Shown here: in pieces, positions 1 through 12,200 of the stretch
Numbering within the stretch: the first letter of the stretch is position 1
How the letters are laid out: the number at the start of each line of letters is the position of its first letter
Source: Nemertoderma westbladi
Lineage: Eukaryota; Xenacoelomorpha; Nemertodermatida; Nemertodermatidae
Direction of reading: 5' to 3'
NCBI GenBank assembly: GCA_032718475.1
Contig: JAUCBJ010002425.1
Coordinates: forward strand, 20,604-84,603
DNA length: 64,000 nt
The notes under the pieces: model-generated
What the model was told of the DNA's origin: nothing
The model's input: the letters and a program-made list of their open reading frames with translations, nothing else
Databases searched by the model: none
Program-made: the position numbers and the translations under genes

Positions 1-15
1 TCTATTCCGTGAAAA

Positions 16-681
16 ATGTCTCTGGATCACCCCAGTGCCAGAATGATGAACCACGTTCCAAGGTTCGAGGATGTCAACAGTTACTCCGTCCGCCAATCAT
101 TCAAACAACCTTTCCGGCCGAATTCCCGCCCCAACAGAATGACGCATGTCATCCGACATCCCAAAGACTACCTCCGCAAACCCACATATTGTCGCAACAA
201 ACCCACTCAGAAATTCAATAACCCTCTGTGGTACCTTGGATACGCCGGAAAAACAATGGCAAAACCCACGGCGCGATCTACCGACGTGGTTCTCTCTGAA
301 ATACTCGGGGCGGATCGCAATAAACACAAATACTCGGATGCTTGGAAGCTGTTAGGAGAAAAGAGACCCCGCAACCGTCATTATAAGAGATCGCCGCGTC
401 CACAGTGGACTGGATTCCAGGAAAACATAAATCCCAAACGAGAAGCTACGAAACGGCCTCCCGAACTGCCCCATATTTGTTCCCCGAAAGTTAAATATCG
501 TAGGTACAATACGGGGTTGCCAGTGGCTGTACGAAACTATACAACGGATGGATTCGAGAGCGCCCCGACGTGGATGTGTATGGAACCCGCTGAGAAGGCG
601 GGGGATAATGTGTCGCAATGGCAGAAAACCAGAACTCGTATTCATTTTACGAAGCCATTCGACCCAATTGAAGAACTTTAG
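16..681 (+). CDS. Unrecognised basic protein, 221 aa, possibly 5'-incomplete
   Basis: An open frame of 221 codons begins at an ATG 15 bases into the window and ends with TAG. The product is basic and rich in Arg, Lys, Pro, Trp and Asn. No membrane segment, signal peptide, Cys pattern or low-complexity run is visible. The length and even composition in such AT-rich DNA argue for a real coding region. I do not recognise the family. The scattered Pro/Trp/Tyr with many basic residues resembles some small microtubule-associated proteins of cilia, but that is only an impression. Upstream exons could lie outside the window, so the start is uncertain. The next 800 bases have no further coding sequence. 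Confidence 0.55.
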   Translation: MSLDHPSARMMNHVPRFEDVNSYSVRQSFKQPFRPNSRPNRMTHVIRHPKDYLRKPTYCRNKPTQKFNNPLWYLGYAGKTMAKPTARSTDVVLSEILGADRNKHKYSDAWKLLGEKRPRNRHYKRSPRPQWTGFQENINPKREATKRPPELPHICSPKVKYRRYNTGLPVAVRNYTTDGFESAPTWMCMEPAEKAGDNVSQWQKTRTRIHFTKPFDPIEEL

Positions 682-1514
682 ATCACAGATTTGCATTTAC
701 ATTTATATTACTCTCAGTTTGAATTCTCATTTCAAGTCAATCTTAATGACTTGTAGCCCATTATATTAATACTAAAGTAACTGTAATTATTTTAGTCTGC
801 AGTAATCCTATCACCAAATTATACGTTCGGTACATTTACTATAATTTCTGTTTCGTCTTATAATTCTGACTGAAATTAACGAAAAAAACAAATAATCACC
901 ATATTTTTGTGATCTGCAGTTCTATATTTTACGCTGTACGTACATTTGTCAGGCAGGATACATCCGTATACAGTATAGTTTTACTTATTCAAGGGGACAG
1001 TACCAAACTGTATATATAATTAATGGCCTATTTTATTTCTGTTTGATATTATAAATATTATATTGCTACAGTATGACTCACCCAGGAGTACCCGTTTGTC
1101 TCATCTGCCTGTTCACACCTTGGTCTGGCGTCGCCACTGCTGAACCCCCTTGTTGCATCACGTAATTGAAGTAAGCGCTTTGGTACCCTAGAAAAAATAT
1201 TTATTCATTTACATTCCAATTATAATTATACTTGTGGGGCGAGCCACGAAATTAAAGAGCTTAGCATAAGGGTAGGCCTACCAAATACTATCTCAACCTC
1301 GTCACTGTCTGACGGTCGGTCGGTGTGTCTGTAGGTCTAATCTTTGAAAGCTGATTTATCAGGAACTCTCCTCTTTCTTAAACTAAAACTTGGTTTAGAA
1401 AGTTTACATACAGACAGACTTCTACAGTTCGTCTGTCGGCCGCTAGGGGGCTAACATTCCTTTAGTTGTATTCCGTTCAAGCTGAAACGTGGCATATACA
1501 GTACTACTGCTGCT
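682..1514. other. AT-rich noncoding stretch
   Basis: No gene seen. It contains one copy of the dispersed motif TGTGGGGCGAGCCACGAA at about 1233-1251, which recurs at five or more other places in the window and marks ends of repeat elements. Confidence 0.6.
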
Positions 1515-2090
1515 CTAAACTCTAAATAATCGCATCTTACATTTCCGATGAATTCTATGTGACTTCCAAATCCTGGAAAGCCTATTCAAGGCTACCCATG
1601 CCTTTCCCTTACGTATTCGAAGGTCCTCACCTGACTTCCGGATCCATGATCCCAGGTAACAGAAGTCGTCCACATGCTCAAGCATACCATCCTTTGAGCT
1701 TATGCTCATCCGGTCAGAGACTTGGTGACTTGGTTAACTGTCAAATCTTTGGTCTTTTTGGAGTTAATAAAAAGACCAAAACTGGAAGCAGCCTGTTCTA
1801 ATAAGCTGAGGAGCCGTTGGGCTCCCTCTAGTGATTCTGAGAGTACTCCTAAGTCATGAAGCAAAGTCTAGATCAGTTCGGTAATTGGCGGGATTTCCTC
1901 GACTTCTGGAGCCAGTAGGTGGAGTTACCATCGCCTTATCATCATTGTGATGATCTAAGGACATGCGTAGAATATAGTCAACCACAATTATGAACAAGAA
2001 TGGCGCAAGTGTGTCTCCCTGGATGACTCTCCATAACACTTCAAATGGTTCTGTGTCACCGTCAACAGTAGACACAAATGTTGCCGACAT
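1515..2090 (-). pseudogene. Decayed LINE (non-LTR) reverse transcriptase
   Basis: Two minus-strand open segments (2090-1854 and 1709-1515) carry reverse transcriptase landmarks. The first has VIQGDTLAPFLFIIVVDYIL followed by a TDLDFAS stretch, matching the palm region of LINE enzymes (normally QGDTLAP then TDxDFADD). The second has LEHVDDFCYLGSWIRKSGED and IWKSHRIHRKCKMRLF, the thumb region after the active site. The sequence between them still encodes LLSLLEQAASSFGLFINSKK in another frame. The element is therefore frameshifted near 1850 and the catalytic DD is not intact. No 5' end, endonuclease or target duplication was found. A second fragment of the same type lies at the end of the window. 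Confidence 0.8.
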
Positions 2091-3607
2091 TTGAACTGTG
2101 CACTAGGTTTAACACCCCTGTGAGCCGATCTTAAGAGTTAAATATAAAGGTAAGGTGGTAGTCTATTAGATATCATGGATTCCATTCTCTCCCAGTCAAG
2201 CTATATAGCTATTCAACTTAACGCTTCTTCGTAAAGCTTTGAGAGTATTTTATCAAGGTCTGTTAAATTTACGTTATTTGTAAGCCTGCTTATTTATTAT
2301 ATTGCTTCACAACCCTAAGTTTCAGTCAAATGGCGTCTGGCTGCTGCATCCACTATCGAAGATGTCGTTGTAATTTCAAGAAATCTAAGTCAAATTTGAG
2401 ATCAAAGAGATTACATTGACCTTATATTGGGTATCGCCATATGTCTGGGGTCTTTGAACTGTACATACCCAGCAGCTAAAACGTATCTAAACTTTGCTCC
2501 AGTTATAACCACCGGACTAATTCCATTGTCATTAGCTGGAGACCCCCCGCCAACTCTCTATTATTATTGTCATCAACTGTTGCTTCTCATTGTCCGTGAA
2601 GGGGTTGGCACAGGGCCACAACTGTTACAACCCTAATCCCATTCGCTATTGTTGCAATCCGAGAAGGTATGACGATTTACCGGGCTGTTTAACTAACTGG
2701 AAATCGGAGGGATTAATTCATGCAGTTAATGAGTGCTGCTTTGTTCGATTAATATACCGGTCGGTACCAGCCGACCGTTCCGTTTCGTTTCAACACCTTT
2801 TCGCCTCCGGTCTCTTCTAATGCCCCTCACAAATATTTAAGAAAAGGAATGTATTTAACATTTCAGTTACAGTGCTTCACCACACCTACGTTAAATTTAA
2901 TTTTGAATATAAAAATTCTACAGTTTATAATTTGAATTTACATTTTAATTATATATTTGATATAAGTTTTATTTATTTCAGTTACATTTTAAAACTGATT
3001 GGTAATTAATGTCTCCATCATCATTGCCTTATATTTTCAATTCATTGCAAATGTATATCTTCAAGCAAGATCTTCACCGGTATGCAATTAACCCAAATCC
3101 TGATAGCGACAGCCTTCAAAGCATCATTCTGAACTCTATTGCCAGATTTAACTTATTCCCATCCCCAACTCGCTGTCCATCTGTGTATATAGTACCTACA
3201 GCTACAATACAGATTATATTTTATCAAACTGTGTTGGTCTATAGGGATATTTTAGTTCATTTTATTTTAAAGACTATCTACAGGGCCCAGATAGGGGGGC
3301 TTTCGACGCATAAAAATTCATCCTTCTCCAGGGGAAATTCGACGCAAATAAAAGCTGATTACTCTCAAAAATAAAACTGTAACCTGTTCCATTGTGTTTA
3401 TTTTATTGTTTTGGTTAAAATAACGTGCCACTGTAACCTGCTCCTTTCCCTGAATTGAGAATTTAACATTGAGACGGGATATTAATTTGCCAAGATGGGA
3501 TTTGCGTCCAGTCCCCCCCCCCCCCCCCCTGTCTCACTGGGCATTAATCGAATTAGTAAAGTTATATATTGCATCTCATTGCGTGAATTTTTCAGGCTGT
3601 ATCTTAC
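2091..3607. other. Noncoding; dispersed repeats near its end
   Basis: No convincing gene. The last RFX4 exon(s) may lie here but could not be identified. At 3290-3460 there are copies of two dispersed families: one around TTCGACGCATAAAAATTCAT with a following CTCCAGGGG, and one around ACTGTAACCTGYTCC with TTTATTGTTTTGGTT. A C homopolymer occupies about 3515-3529. Confidence 0.5.
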
Positions 3608-6600
3608 CGGGATTGGTCGGCCATTTCGTTTCGTGAAACTGCGGTGAAGTCGGATAGACAGATCGCGGAGTCCGTCGGTTGGAATCTTTGGGAGTCGTTC
3701 GTAAAACGTTGTCATGGTAATCTAAATAAATAGCAACAAGTTTAGGTCGCATAGTTACTGGAAATTGTGCAATCTGTGAATCTAACATGAAGCCTGATTG
3801 TATATAGTAGCGTAATATTATACAAAATGTTATAAACACACTAAGAGAACATAGAAAACGCAAACCACTTAACGAACCACTTTTTTAGCGGGACTTATGT
3901 AGTTGAAAAAAAATAATCAATATTCTATCCATGGGTATATAACAATAGAATCCAGATTAAGGTCCTTCAAGACCTGTAATATTTATTAATATCAGGTCAT
4001 GGTCCCATCACATACGGTATTACTTTACTAACCTGTTCTCGAAAGTTCGCCATTAATTAACTTAAACAGTTCCTCGGTTCGTTCTTGAGAGTTGATTGAC
4101 TCAACAATGTATTGGATATAATCGTCGCACATTAAATGAATTAAATGAAACGAACCTAAATATAAACAAAAGTAAAATTAAAATGGTAGACATGCAGAAA
4201 TATAATAACAATCATTGTGATTTATATATTTTATACTTCTTATTTTAATTTGAAATTTAACGAATAATAACTTACCAAAACTCGCGGCTCCTTGGAGAGT
4301 TAGATCGCGTATAATTCTCGTCCCGAAACAAGACCATATGAGTAGGAACTGTCTAGTAATGTGTCTGCACCTGTTGGGTGTTTCGTAACTGGGGTCCTTC
4401 ACACATCTCTGCACCATTGAGTCCATCCATTCTATATAAGCGTCCATGGAACCTTTGCTTTGGAGAATATCCTCAAACTCATTGCACACTGTAAGGAACA
4501 CAAATTGTTAGTTCAATTATTCCTGATATATTTTACGAACTTGAATGTACCTTTAAGGGCTGAAACTCTTAATCGCATAAAAGCTTTAAATATAACAGAG
4601 ATGAGGCTACTGTAGCATGCATAATATAAATTCACACGTACTTAACGCGCTCCAAATAAAATTATACCATATTATTATCATTTTGAAATTAAAGTTTCAC
4701 TAACATTGTGATTGGCAAATTGTTAGATTATGAAATTATTAAATTTAATGAGATCAAATAGTATGAAAATTTTCACTATTAAAGAGCCTCGTTTCTTTAT
4801 GTAAATTTCCTTCAGTGCTCGAGTGGTTCATATCGCCGAAAAGTGATTGTTTTCATGGAAAGGTTTTAATAGTTATTAAATCTGTCAACATAAATTATTT
4901 TAAATTTAAAATTAGTTGAAGAAGATGGGTATAATACTTACATGCAATAAGTAAATCATAGTAATTCTGTTTGCAGCAATCCATACTGTATAAAGTCTGT
5001 CTGATTATTGAATTTAAATCGATTGTCTGCCAATCATCCAACATCTTTGAGGTCATATCATTGGAACCGATTACCGTTTTCGAAGCTTGGCACAAGTGAT
5101 TCAGGGAGAGTTGTCGCTTGAGAACTTGAGAGAAACGATGGGCCACTGCGCGAAATACGATAAAATTATAAAATAAAATAAAGTTATATTATTTAAGTAA
5201 TAAATAAACTCCGAAGGAGAAAAATAAAAAAAATAGCCAGTGATACCTTACACATAGGTAGTTCTCACATACAAGTACAAAATCAAATCAAAATCAAATC
5301 AAACAAATCTTTGACATGATCTGATCATATATATAAATGAGAAAGCTGGAGGAAATGTGTATAATATAAATAAGCTTACAATCAAATTTCATAACTCGTA
5401 GATCGTTGGGTAATCCCTCCATTGATATATCCAGCCAGGAGTTCATAGAGGATGCGAAACCTTTAATTACTTGAATCAGGCTCTCGGGTAAGGGCTGCAT
5501 GATATTGGGCATGAGTACGCCACATATAGCCTGAAAGAACAATAGCAAACGACAATAAGTACGCCACAAGTGCGCTACATATCTTGAAACAACAATAACA
5601 AGTGGATAAAAGTACACACATACATTAAACAGCAAACTACAGAATATAAGGATGCAACATTCACTGTAATAGGCAAGAGGAACGCGGTACAGTAACAGAG
5701 ATGCGTCACAGACAAGCATTTAATTAAAGACCACGATAGTGAAATTATAAAATTAATATACCAGTAACTTCACATTACCTTGTAGAGAATAGAATCACAG
5801 ATGCCCACTAAATGAACAATGATTGGTTTGTGAATAATAGAGTTTACATGGGGCGGCATTCCTTGCCAGAAGTGTAGCAGGAAGTTGTGGACATCGTCGA
5901 AGTTAGCTCGGATAACGGTGTCCAATATCCTCTGACAATGGGTCCGGTACATCATCATAAAGGTGACAACCTAATAAATATTGAATTATTAATTATTTAA
6001 TTGGCGACGGGTTAAATAAAGGAGACCTGGAACGTCTAAACAAGTCTACAAGTACGATGAGAGTACTATAAGAGAACCTACGATTGTTTCAAATATAATA
6101 TTTATTTATATTATTTATTATTTGGTACAATTTAACCTTTGACCGCGGGACATCTTCTGGTAGTTTTAGTTCCTCTACATTGGGGAACTCAGGTAAAAGC
6201 GTTCCGAGTTTAGATCGAGGCGAGTACGTGATGGTTTGTCGGTGGTTCTCTCGTTTATTCATTTCCATAGCCCTGTAAATATTAAATATAATAGTTAATC
6301 GCACAAAGATGATAGGTTATTAAAACATTCCGCCATTTCTACCATACCGATGTGTTGTTAACATTGTTGCGCATAGTAACCGAATCTACGCACCCTTCGT
6401 TCCCTCTTTTGGAGTAAATCAACTCGAAATATTTCGAGTTTTCCCGAATCGCTATTCCGTAGTAGTGGTACTTGGATTGGCCTCGTGTTCCCAATCGCCT
6501 TGTGGTCAGTTGGGTAAATTGTTGCCTCATAATCTACAAAAAAATATGCCAGTTATCATGGGCTGATATTGTAAAATTAATGCAACTCATATTAGTCGGA

Positions 6601-8019
6601 ATGATATATACAAATATATATCTGCGATAAAAGTATTTAAAATATATATGTAAAGAGGACGGAAATTAAATTATGTCGAATCTTAATGTCAATATAAATT
6701 GAAATTGGATTTTAGAAACACAAAAGTCACATATATTCTACCGATTAGATTACGGATTTTAAATTTTTACCAAATTTCTTAAGGAGGATTTTCGACGCAA
6801 TAAAAATACATCCCTAGTTTATTTGGAAGGATTTATTTCTATAGATGCACTGCATTATTAATCATTCAATCATTAAATGATATAACTAAACTGCAGTAAA
6901 AACATACCTTTCCGAAACTGGCAGCATTAACAGGTTGCATGTCTGTTTCTTCGCAATAGTCAAGGTAATGGTAATATAATGTACTTCGCGGAATGCAAAC
7001 ACCATCGCATAACTCGTAGTTCTGGTCTAACCTGAATACAAAAATAAAATCACAGTGAAATTCGATCACGGAATATACATAGAAGCGCTACAAAGTAGCT
7101 CAAGGATCATATTTCATCCTAAGCATTAATTTAATTTAATTAAATATGACCATAATATAATAACTCGATAACTTGAGTTGAGTTCGTTGTATAGGTTAGT
7201 AATTTAGTAAATTTTTGATTGAATCAAATAACAATGACATATTGGCCCGGTAATGGGGTAATAATTAAGACATAGTTTTTTAATCTATTTTTTTGTCGAA
7301 TTCTACGGTCCAAAAAACTGTAAACCAAACCCATGCAAATGAATCGATTTGACGATAATGATATTAAAAATGTTATTTGTGTTTAATGATAGCTATAAAC
7401 CTTACCATTCCAAGGTTAGTGGCGTCGAATGCGGAATGGCTCCGTGCTGTTTTAAACGATTAATTCTCATTTCATCTAAAAAAAATAATAGGAAAAAATT
7501 ACATGTCGGAAGTCATTGCAAGAACCCTCGGTACGAAATAAATTCTGCTGAACTGACAGACATATTTCTACATTCTACCCCGAACCGACCCACTGCTAAT
7601 TCCACTTACTGTCCGTACTTCTACCGAACCGACCCAATTTGACTGACTGTCTCTATTTCATACTTTTTACATACCCAACTCTAGATCGTAGTCGTTAGTA
7701 GAAGAACTGACTTCTCCGTGACTGATGGAACTGCTAGAATTCTCGTTGGAATGGAGGAGAGTGTGGTGGGTTGGGTAGGAGGAATCAGCTGGACTACTGG
7801 TTGGTTCGCCAATCAAAGTTAACGTCGTCGGCTCAGGACATTCTGATTCGCTTGAGTCATCCAAACTGGCCGGTCTGCAGTGGGTCGACTCCATCACAGT
7901 GTTAGAGAATATACCCGTGTCTGGAGGGGTCAACGGACCCAGACAGGTCTGGTTCATTAGACCGGTATGCCTCTCGGCACTTTTCTGATTCCGACTTAAA
8001 CACGACTCTATCCATGACT
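3608..8019 (-). CDS. RFX4: RFX4-type winged-helix transcription factor (ten exons placed; 5' and 3' ends open)
   Basis: RFX proteins bind X-box DNA and drive ciliary and neural genes. Minus-strand exons, all GT-AG with compatible phases: 8019-7675, 7475-7406, 7031-6908, 6533-6394, 6272-6137, 5970-5779, 5530-5380, 5145-4942, 4488-4276, 4155-4033, 3721-3608. The N-terminal exon holds [11 protein letters not shown], like the vertebrate RFX4 start. Exons 2-4 encode the RFX DNA-binding domain ([47 protein letters not shown]). Later exons encode [36 protein letters not shown], the HFWQGMPPH segment and [13 protein letters not shown] of the dimerisation region. The level of identity to my memory of vertebrate RFX4 favours RFX4 over RFX6. 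The initiator exon lies above 8019 and was not fixed; after 3608 a donor (G|GTAAGA) implies at least one more exon, otherwise the frame ends soon after. A MULE-like insertion sits about 430 bp upstream. Confidence 0.9.
6780..6830 (+). repeat. Dispersed repeat copy in an RFX4 intron
   Basis: Contains TTTTCGACGCAATAAAAATA, one of four copies of this family in the window (others near 3297, 14965 and, inverted, 18810). Confidence 0.5.
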
Positions 8020-8451
8020 CTATCAGAGACAATAATAGAAAATAAGATTGTAGTAAGCCATTTACATACATGTGTGTACGATGTACGTATGCATGCGTAC
8101 AGTGCACGCACACAATGATATTGTAAATTGTCACACTTTCAACCATAAACGCAGTCATCGGAATTGCACGTTATGAGTACAACTAAAGCCACGAGCACTA
8201 GTAGTAACACTACCACTATACGATGAGATTGCTGGTGAAAAACAGCATCGAATTAAACTTTTGTTGTACCAGAATATCTCAAATTTTATAATTATGCTTT
8301 TATAGAGCATGCAAGTATAAAAAGGTTTTTTAGGTGTAGGCCCATCTAATATAAAAAAACAAACCAAAGATATTAAAACGTTGAAAATCCGTGATTTAGG
8401 TTAGTGGTATTATACGTGTAAGTAAGGTCCGTCGCCATGATCTCAACTTCT

Positions 8452-9267
8452 GGATAGTTCTGAAAGAGGACAAATATTACCGAAAGTTATGCGAAGGTTA
8501 TCGAAAAGGTTAAAGTAGGGGTGAAAACTATCCCACCTATCCATTCACTGATAGGGGGAACGTTTCGCACTTTCATCGTTCGATAGCATTCATAAACAAA
8601 ATGATGGGGGTTATAATTCACATAATTGCCGTTTAATTTCAAATACCCTTTCGCGAAATATAAATTATCCAATACACTAAGGGGAAGGGCTCTACTACTG
8701 TACTGCTACAGTGTTATACTTGTTTATTAAACCTGAGCTATGTATTCAGTTACTTAATTACCAGAGGTCCGTACAGCAGTAGGCTACTCTGCGGTCCCTA
8801 CCCTGCTACCATCAGACGCAGACCGGCTACCGTGACCGTCTGAACAGTAGACCGCGTGGCGGCGTATTATAGCATTGAGGATGGCCTATACATTACAAAC
8901 TCTTATAATATTATTAAAGCGAAATTCGATTCGGTAACTGTAATACTGAACCAGTACCAGTACTGCTGCTGCAGTAGCCCAGCCTAGCACTGTATTACTA
9001 CTGTAGTACAACCCTTACTGCTGTACTGTATCAGTGAATGTATATTTCGCGAAGGTTTATTTTGAATTAAACGGGAATTATTAGAATTAGAGTCCATATC
9101 TTTTTTGTTTATGAATACTATCGGAGGCTGAAAGTGCGTAATGTGCCCCTTATCAGTAAATGGATAGCTTTCGCCCCTGTTTTAAGTTTTTCGATAACTT
9201 TTTCATAACTTTCGGTAACTTTCGTTAGCTTTCGCCTTTCGGTAATTGTCCTCTTTCAGAACTATCC
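8452..9267. mobile_element. Nonautonomous MULE-like element, long TIRs and 9-bp TSD
   Basis: The element starts GGATAGTTCTGAAAGAGGAC and ends with the inverse. Inverted terminal repeats run roughly 200 bp (8452-8665 and 9048-9267) with scattered differences. It is flanked on both sides by TCAACTTCT (8443-8451 and 9268-9276), a perfect 9-bp duplication. Long TIRs with 9-bp duplications are the known hallmark of Mutator-like elements. The 816-bp body has no transposase frame, so it is a MITE-type derivative. It lies in the 5' flank of the minus-strand RFX4 gene. Confidence 0.85.
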
Positions 9268-9276
9268 TCAACTTCT

Positions 9277-12200
9277 CCAATGAATAAACTCTCGCAGTCA
9301 AAACTAACGGCGTTAAGTACCGTAATGGTACAATTGAGGGATAAATTACATTTATTAATTACACACAATAATATTAATAATGAATTATAAGAAATTCATA
9401 TTCATATAAATCTAGAGGGATCACTGCTATATCGCCGTGGGGATCAGTCCGTTCACAATAACTTTCCAATGAACTTGAGAACATGGCCAAGCTTGGAGAT
9501 AGTATATTACGGAAGCCCTGAAGGGCCATGTTGCGCGTTAGAAATGATTGTATATTTTTATGTTTTATTTTTTATTATACGGTTTCAATTTATTGTATGC
9601 GCGCGACGCTTAGAACCACATGTTGTGTAGGCCTATGTGAAATTAGAGGGAAATTTGAAAGCCATTTAGTATCCATTGTATTATTACTGTACTCCTACAG
9701 ACTGCAGTAGCAGTCTATGGAATACAATAATATTAAGTGTTTAGCTGTTGCCTTTTTTGAATTACCCCTCAATTTTGAATTTCTAAACGTTTTCTAAACA
9801 TAACCAAAGTTTGTTGTTCTACATAACCGCATACAAACAATACAACATACGTAGGTCTAACCGTCGCGCACACAGAAGAACTAGTCAAAAATGAGCAATA
9901 TAACTAACCTGTACTCCAGTATTGATGCCTATAATCTCTAGTGGGCATCTTATAATTGATACAATATGAAGATGATTATCAACTTTAAATAATACAGAAG
10001 TTGGAAGCGAAAACAAAAATAATTTTCAGATTAATCGTAGAACAAAATGTGAGCGTAACGTGTATTGCAAATTGCCCTCATTATCTTCCTCAACGGCACT
10101 GAGCCATTTCATTGGCTACTGTAGTTGCAAGGAAGCTGTTACTCATTGGCCAAGCGCAGGGCCAATTTGTAATCTTTGTAAGTTAGGCATCCTTTCATTC
10201 ATGGTGTTCACTGTTAATGCAACCTTCTGGTTGTTAGGGAATCTTGGACGTTTCCGTTTACTTTACATTATTCTGATCAGATCAGTGATGGTGACAGGGA
10301 GAGACACCGCAGTAACGTATTAAAATAATTGTAACTATACTTTTGCGAACGTTGCACTTTTCCTTGCATGGTGCTACAGTGGCGAAAGGTACTGATTACC
10401 GGTACCAGTACTGATGTTGGAGGTACAGCCCACGCCTTATTCCTAAAAGCAGATGGGAAGGAAGTCTCATAAGGAGATTCCAATAATATCAATATCTTCA
10501 TTAAATAATACCCTTCGTTCTTCATGAAATATATGTTCTACTTTCCATGAAAATAACTTACGCAATGGAGTAATCTAAATAAATACCTTTTCACTATACA
10601 CAAAGACTGTATGGTGGATTGGTCTACCCTCCTAAAGTCTAAACAATTTTACTAATAATTTGGCAAAAATGATATTTTGGTATCCTCTGAAAGCTAAAGA
10701 CGAATTCTATCGATTACCAATGATTTTATGGATCTGTAACTCACAAATGAAGTGTGCGTGTCTACATGAATATGATGGCGCTGTTTATACCATGTAAGTT
10801 TAGCTTTATGACGTTGGCTCATTTGACCTGAGAATTTTACATATTTTGACATGCATTTTTAAATATATTTATTCTTGCAGCGCTGGATTTTTGTGTAAAA
10901 TAATTTTTTTGTTATTGTTTTGAAAAAAATAAGCAACAAAGAGGAATTTAGGTAATATGTTTAACTATCAATTATGTTGGAGCAAAGCTTGTACCCTAGA
11001 TATTCTTGTGTGAAAATCTTGGATCGCTACTGCAGTTGAGTATCGCACATAGAGGACCTAGGGCCTACATCGCTTTAGGCCTAAGTAACTTACCTATTTC
11101 TGGAGGCCGCAAGAAAGGCCCAAACAACCATGTGGTTTCAATTACAGAATTTAATTAGGATTTCTAAACCCTCTTGAAGTATTTTTCCAGTTTTTGAATA
11201 GACCCATTTAAGGACAGTAACTAAGGTAACTGAGACGCCTAACCTATACACTGGTTGGTACTGAAGCCACTTGTATCTCAGAAACCCTGTGTGAAGTGGG
11301 GCCACCCTTCCCCTACCCTAGCAGCTACCCGCCATCATTCTATTAACAGTCTCCATAACAATGTTTTGCTAGGGTTCACTCCAGAATCCAATTTGCTCCA
11401 TTGTGATGGGCCCCGCCTTTGTAAGAGCCAGCAGCTCCGGGGCTGTAACAGCATTTGTTTGCCTGTAAGTGGTCATTAACTATAATAAGAAGCCGGTACC
11501 CTTTCCAGATCGGTTGGTTTCGGCCAATTATTAACTCACAGGTCTTTAATAGGATAACCCTGTATTTGAGAAAGTTTCGGATTTCCTTAGCAGCAAAAGT
11601 TACAAAGGTGGAAATTATATGAATAGCTGTATCTGTAACATTTTGTAATGCGATTTATCCTTTATAAGTATAAGTAAAGTACATCACCACGTCCACGTAA
11701 TTTGTATTGCTCAAAACCCATGACAAAGAAAGCGCTCTCATCGGCACTTTCTTTTTGTTTTTCCGGCGTTTGTAATCTCGACTTTGCAAAACTTAGGAGG
11801 AACACATCAAATTGGCTGGACTGGTTTCTACACCTAAACATTCGATCAAGTTGGTTTCCTTGGATTTGTAAACTCTTCAGACGACTTTGCAAGTCTTTGA
11901 AAAAACAAAAAATCACCAAACACCATTTAGGTGAGCATTTTGGTTAAGTATATATTATTTTAACATCACAATCCGCATCTGGGGCATCAAACTTGTTGTT
12001 TCGAATGTGACACATGAAGCATCTTTTTACAGGAAATAGCGAGCGACATCGCAATGGCATGATAGATACAGTACAGTAGTTAGCATTGGAGGTGTACGAC
12101 TTTGTGGTGGCACCTGTGCTTTTATACGATTAAACGACTTTACTGCACATCGTGTAATTATTAAAGTAGCTATGCGTCATCTGTTTCGCAGAAAGCAGGA

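Noticed and set aside
3482-3715. Minus [17 protein letters not shown] in the last RFX4 exon
   Set aside because: Splice phase from the previous exon selects the other frame ([14 protein letters not shown]).
10277-10525. Minus ORF of 82 aa
   Set aside because: No recognisable motif or splice signals; composition not distinctive.
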